This document shows, piece by piece, positions 62,962 to 64,000 of a stretch of DNA of 64,000 nt (position 1 is the first letter of the stretch; each line of letters opens with the position of its first letter). This stretch comes from Chryseobacterium gleum (GTDB lineage Bacteria > Bacteroidota > Bacteroidia > Flavobacteriales > Weeksellaceae): NCBI RefSeq assembly GCF_900636535.1, contig NZ_LR134289.1:1426001-1490000 (forward strand), in the 5' to 3' direction. The notes under the pieces are model-generated. The model was not told the origin of the DNA, searched no databases, and saw nothing but the letters and a program-made list of their open reading frames with translations. The translations under genes and the position numbers were made by a program.

Positions 62962-64000
62962 ATGAATATACCCAGAAATATTACCATAAGATTGCTACAG
63001 GGAGTTTTTATACTGCTATGTTCGCAATCCCTCTTCGCACAAAAAGTAGTGCGATACGAGCTGTATGTAAAAGATACGCTTGTGAACTATGCAGGAAAAG
63101 AAAAAAGGGCTATTGCAGTAAACGGTCAGATACCAATGCCAACGCTCACATTTACTGAGGGCGACACTGCCGAGATTGTGGTGCATAACCAATTAAAAGA
63201 AAGTACATCACTGCATTGGCACGGCGTGTTTTTGCCCAACAAAGAAGATGGTGTGCCTTGGCTTACACAAAAGCCTATTGAACCAGGAACAACATATACC
63301 TATCGTTTTCCGATTATCCAACACGGAACGCATTGGTATCATTCCCATTCAGGTTTGCAGGAGCAGATTGGAATGTATGGCAGTTTTGTGATGAAAAAGC
63401 GTGATGACGATAAAACCTTTAGAAAAGGAATTGATGATTTGCCGACCGTACCCATCATTTTAAGCGAATGGACAAACCTAAATCCCGATAACATTAACCG
63501 TATGTTGCACAACGCCAATGATTGGGCAGCGATAAAAAAGAATGCTACACAGTCCTATGCGGAAGCCATCAAAGACGGTCATTTCAAAACCAAATTGACC
63601 AACGAATGGAAACGTATGTTGGCAATGGACGTAAGCGATGTGTATTATGACAAAATATTAATCAACGGAAATCATACTACCGATTTAAAAACAGTTGATG
63701 GCAAAAAACTAAAAGCAGGAGATAAAGTAAGATTAAGAGTATCAAACGGCGGAGCATCATCCTATTTTTGGTTACGATATGCAGGCGGTAAAATTACAGT
63801 AGTAGCCAATGATGGTAATGATGTAGAGCCAGTAGAGGTAGATAGATTAATCATTGCGGTTTCCGAAACTTATGATATTGTGGTAACAATTCCTGACGAT
63901 GGAGTTGCCTACGAGTTTTTAGCCACAACCGAAGACAGAACACAATCGGCAAGCTATTTTGTAGGCAATGGTATCAAACAGTTAATATCGCCACTCCCAA
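62962..64000 (+). CDS. Multicopper oxidase (CopA/CueO type), C-terminus beyond window
   Basis: 346 codons visible, no in-frame stop. Signal peptide (LLQGVFILLCSQSLFAQ), then the first cupredoxin domain: LHWHGVFLPNKEDGVPWLTQ (HWHG) and HGTHWYHSHSG, the type 2/3 copper ligands of domain 1. The type 1 copper site would be in the missing part. Oxidises Cu(I) to Cu(II) in the periplasm, which fits the preceding copper genes. Start ATG at 62962, 24 bp after the haem protein. Confidence 0.92.
   Translation, partial: MNIPRNITIRLLQGVFILLCSQSLFAQKVVRYELYVKDTLVNYAGKEKRAIAVNGQIPMPTLTFTEGDTAEIVVHNQLKESTSLHWHGVFLPNKEDGVPWLTQKPIEPGTTYTYRFPIIQHGTHWYHSHSGLQEQIGMYGSFVMKKRDDDKTFRKGIDDLPTVPIILSEWTNLNPDNINRMLHNANDWAAIKKNATQSYAEAIKDGHFKTKLTNEWKRMLAMDVSDVYYDKILINGNHTTDLKTVDGKKLKAGDKVRLRVSNGGASSYFWLRYAGGKITVVANDGNDVEPVEVDRLIIAVSETYDIVVTIPDDGVAYEFLATTEDRTQSASYFVGNGIKQLISPLP

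Noticed and set aside
62916..63158. A plus-strand 80-aa frame over the haem gene end
   Set aside because: It lies over the multicopper oxidase start in a different frame; the oxidase has the domain motifs.

Overview
The window looks like part of a Flavobacteriia chromosome (Chryseobacterium/Elizabethkingia-like Weeksellaceae). The signs are AT-rich DNA, Bacteroidetes-type -7 boxes (TAnnTTTG), a GLPGLI-family protein, and a CTnDOT-style integrative conjugative element (ICE). Everything is read from sequence; no database search was possible.

Layout. (1) 1-6.4 kb is the probable chromosomal flank: malate synthase (cut by the window edge), a divergent XRE-type regulator broken by a frameshift and apparently lacking its 3' part, an M1 peptidase, a frameshifted serine hydrolase and a GLPGLI protein. 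(2) From about 6.4-6.9 kb to beyond the right edge lies one ICE. It starts with a tyrosine integrase, then a DUF932 gene and small plasmid-type genes, then an AT-rich cargo cassette (RES-domain protein, GIY-YIG-like protein, AbiH) preceded by a (TAA)28 microsatellite. Next come a receiver-like protein with a strongly structured leader, and two overlapping excisionase-like HTH genes. (3) 15.5-19.3 kb is a metal module: CDF transporter, TonB receptor, Cys-rich small protein. (4) 19.4-36.4 kb on the minus strand is the transfer module (traA, DUF3408, traD // traE-F-G-I-J-K-orf-L-M-N-O-Q). It is interrupted between traD and traE by a plus-strand defence insert: controller protein, cytosine methylase, nuclease, second methylase and a Kiwa-like kwaA-kwaB pair. 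(5) 36.4-42.4 kb holds a degenerate repeat tract, hairpins that may form oriT, mobA, mobB (relaxase), an inserted ArsR-MerTP-GDCCV mercury operon, and mobC (coupling protein). (6) 42.5-49.4 kb is a TetR-controlled TolC/adaptor/ABC efflux operon. (7) 49.5-56.2 kb holds rteC and a giant methylase-helicase with a DUF1896 partner. (8) 56.3-64 kb is a copper module: HMA-AraC regulator, CopA, chaperone, HMA/DUF3347 proteins, DUF305 remnant, haem-binding protein, multicopper oxidase (cut by the window edge).

The most unusual signal is non-coding. An array of GGC-led decamers at exact 10-bp spacing (typical unit GGCAGTGTTT) occurs upstream of five ICE operons (xis-like pair, traA, traE, mobC, DUF1896-helicase), always in inverse orientation to the gene, and once inside traD. 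It looks like a shared operator that would tie excision, mobilisation and conjugation into one regulon. The strongest candidates for new biology are this array, the RES/GIY-YIG/AbiH cassette behind its microsatellite, the structured leader of the receiver-like gene, and the repeat tract beside the ParA gene.
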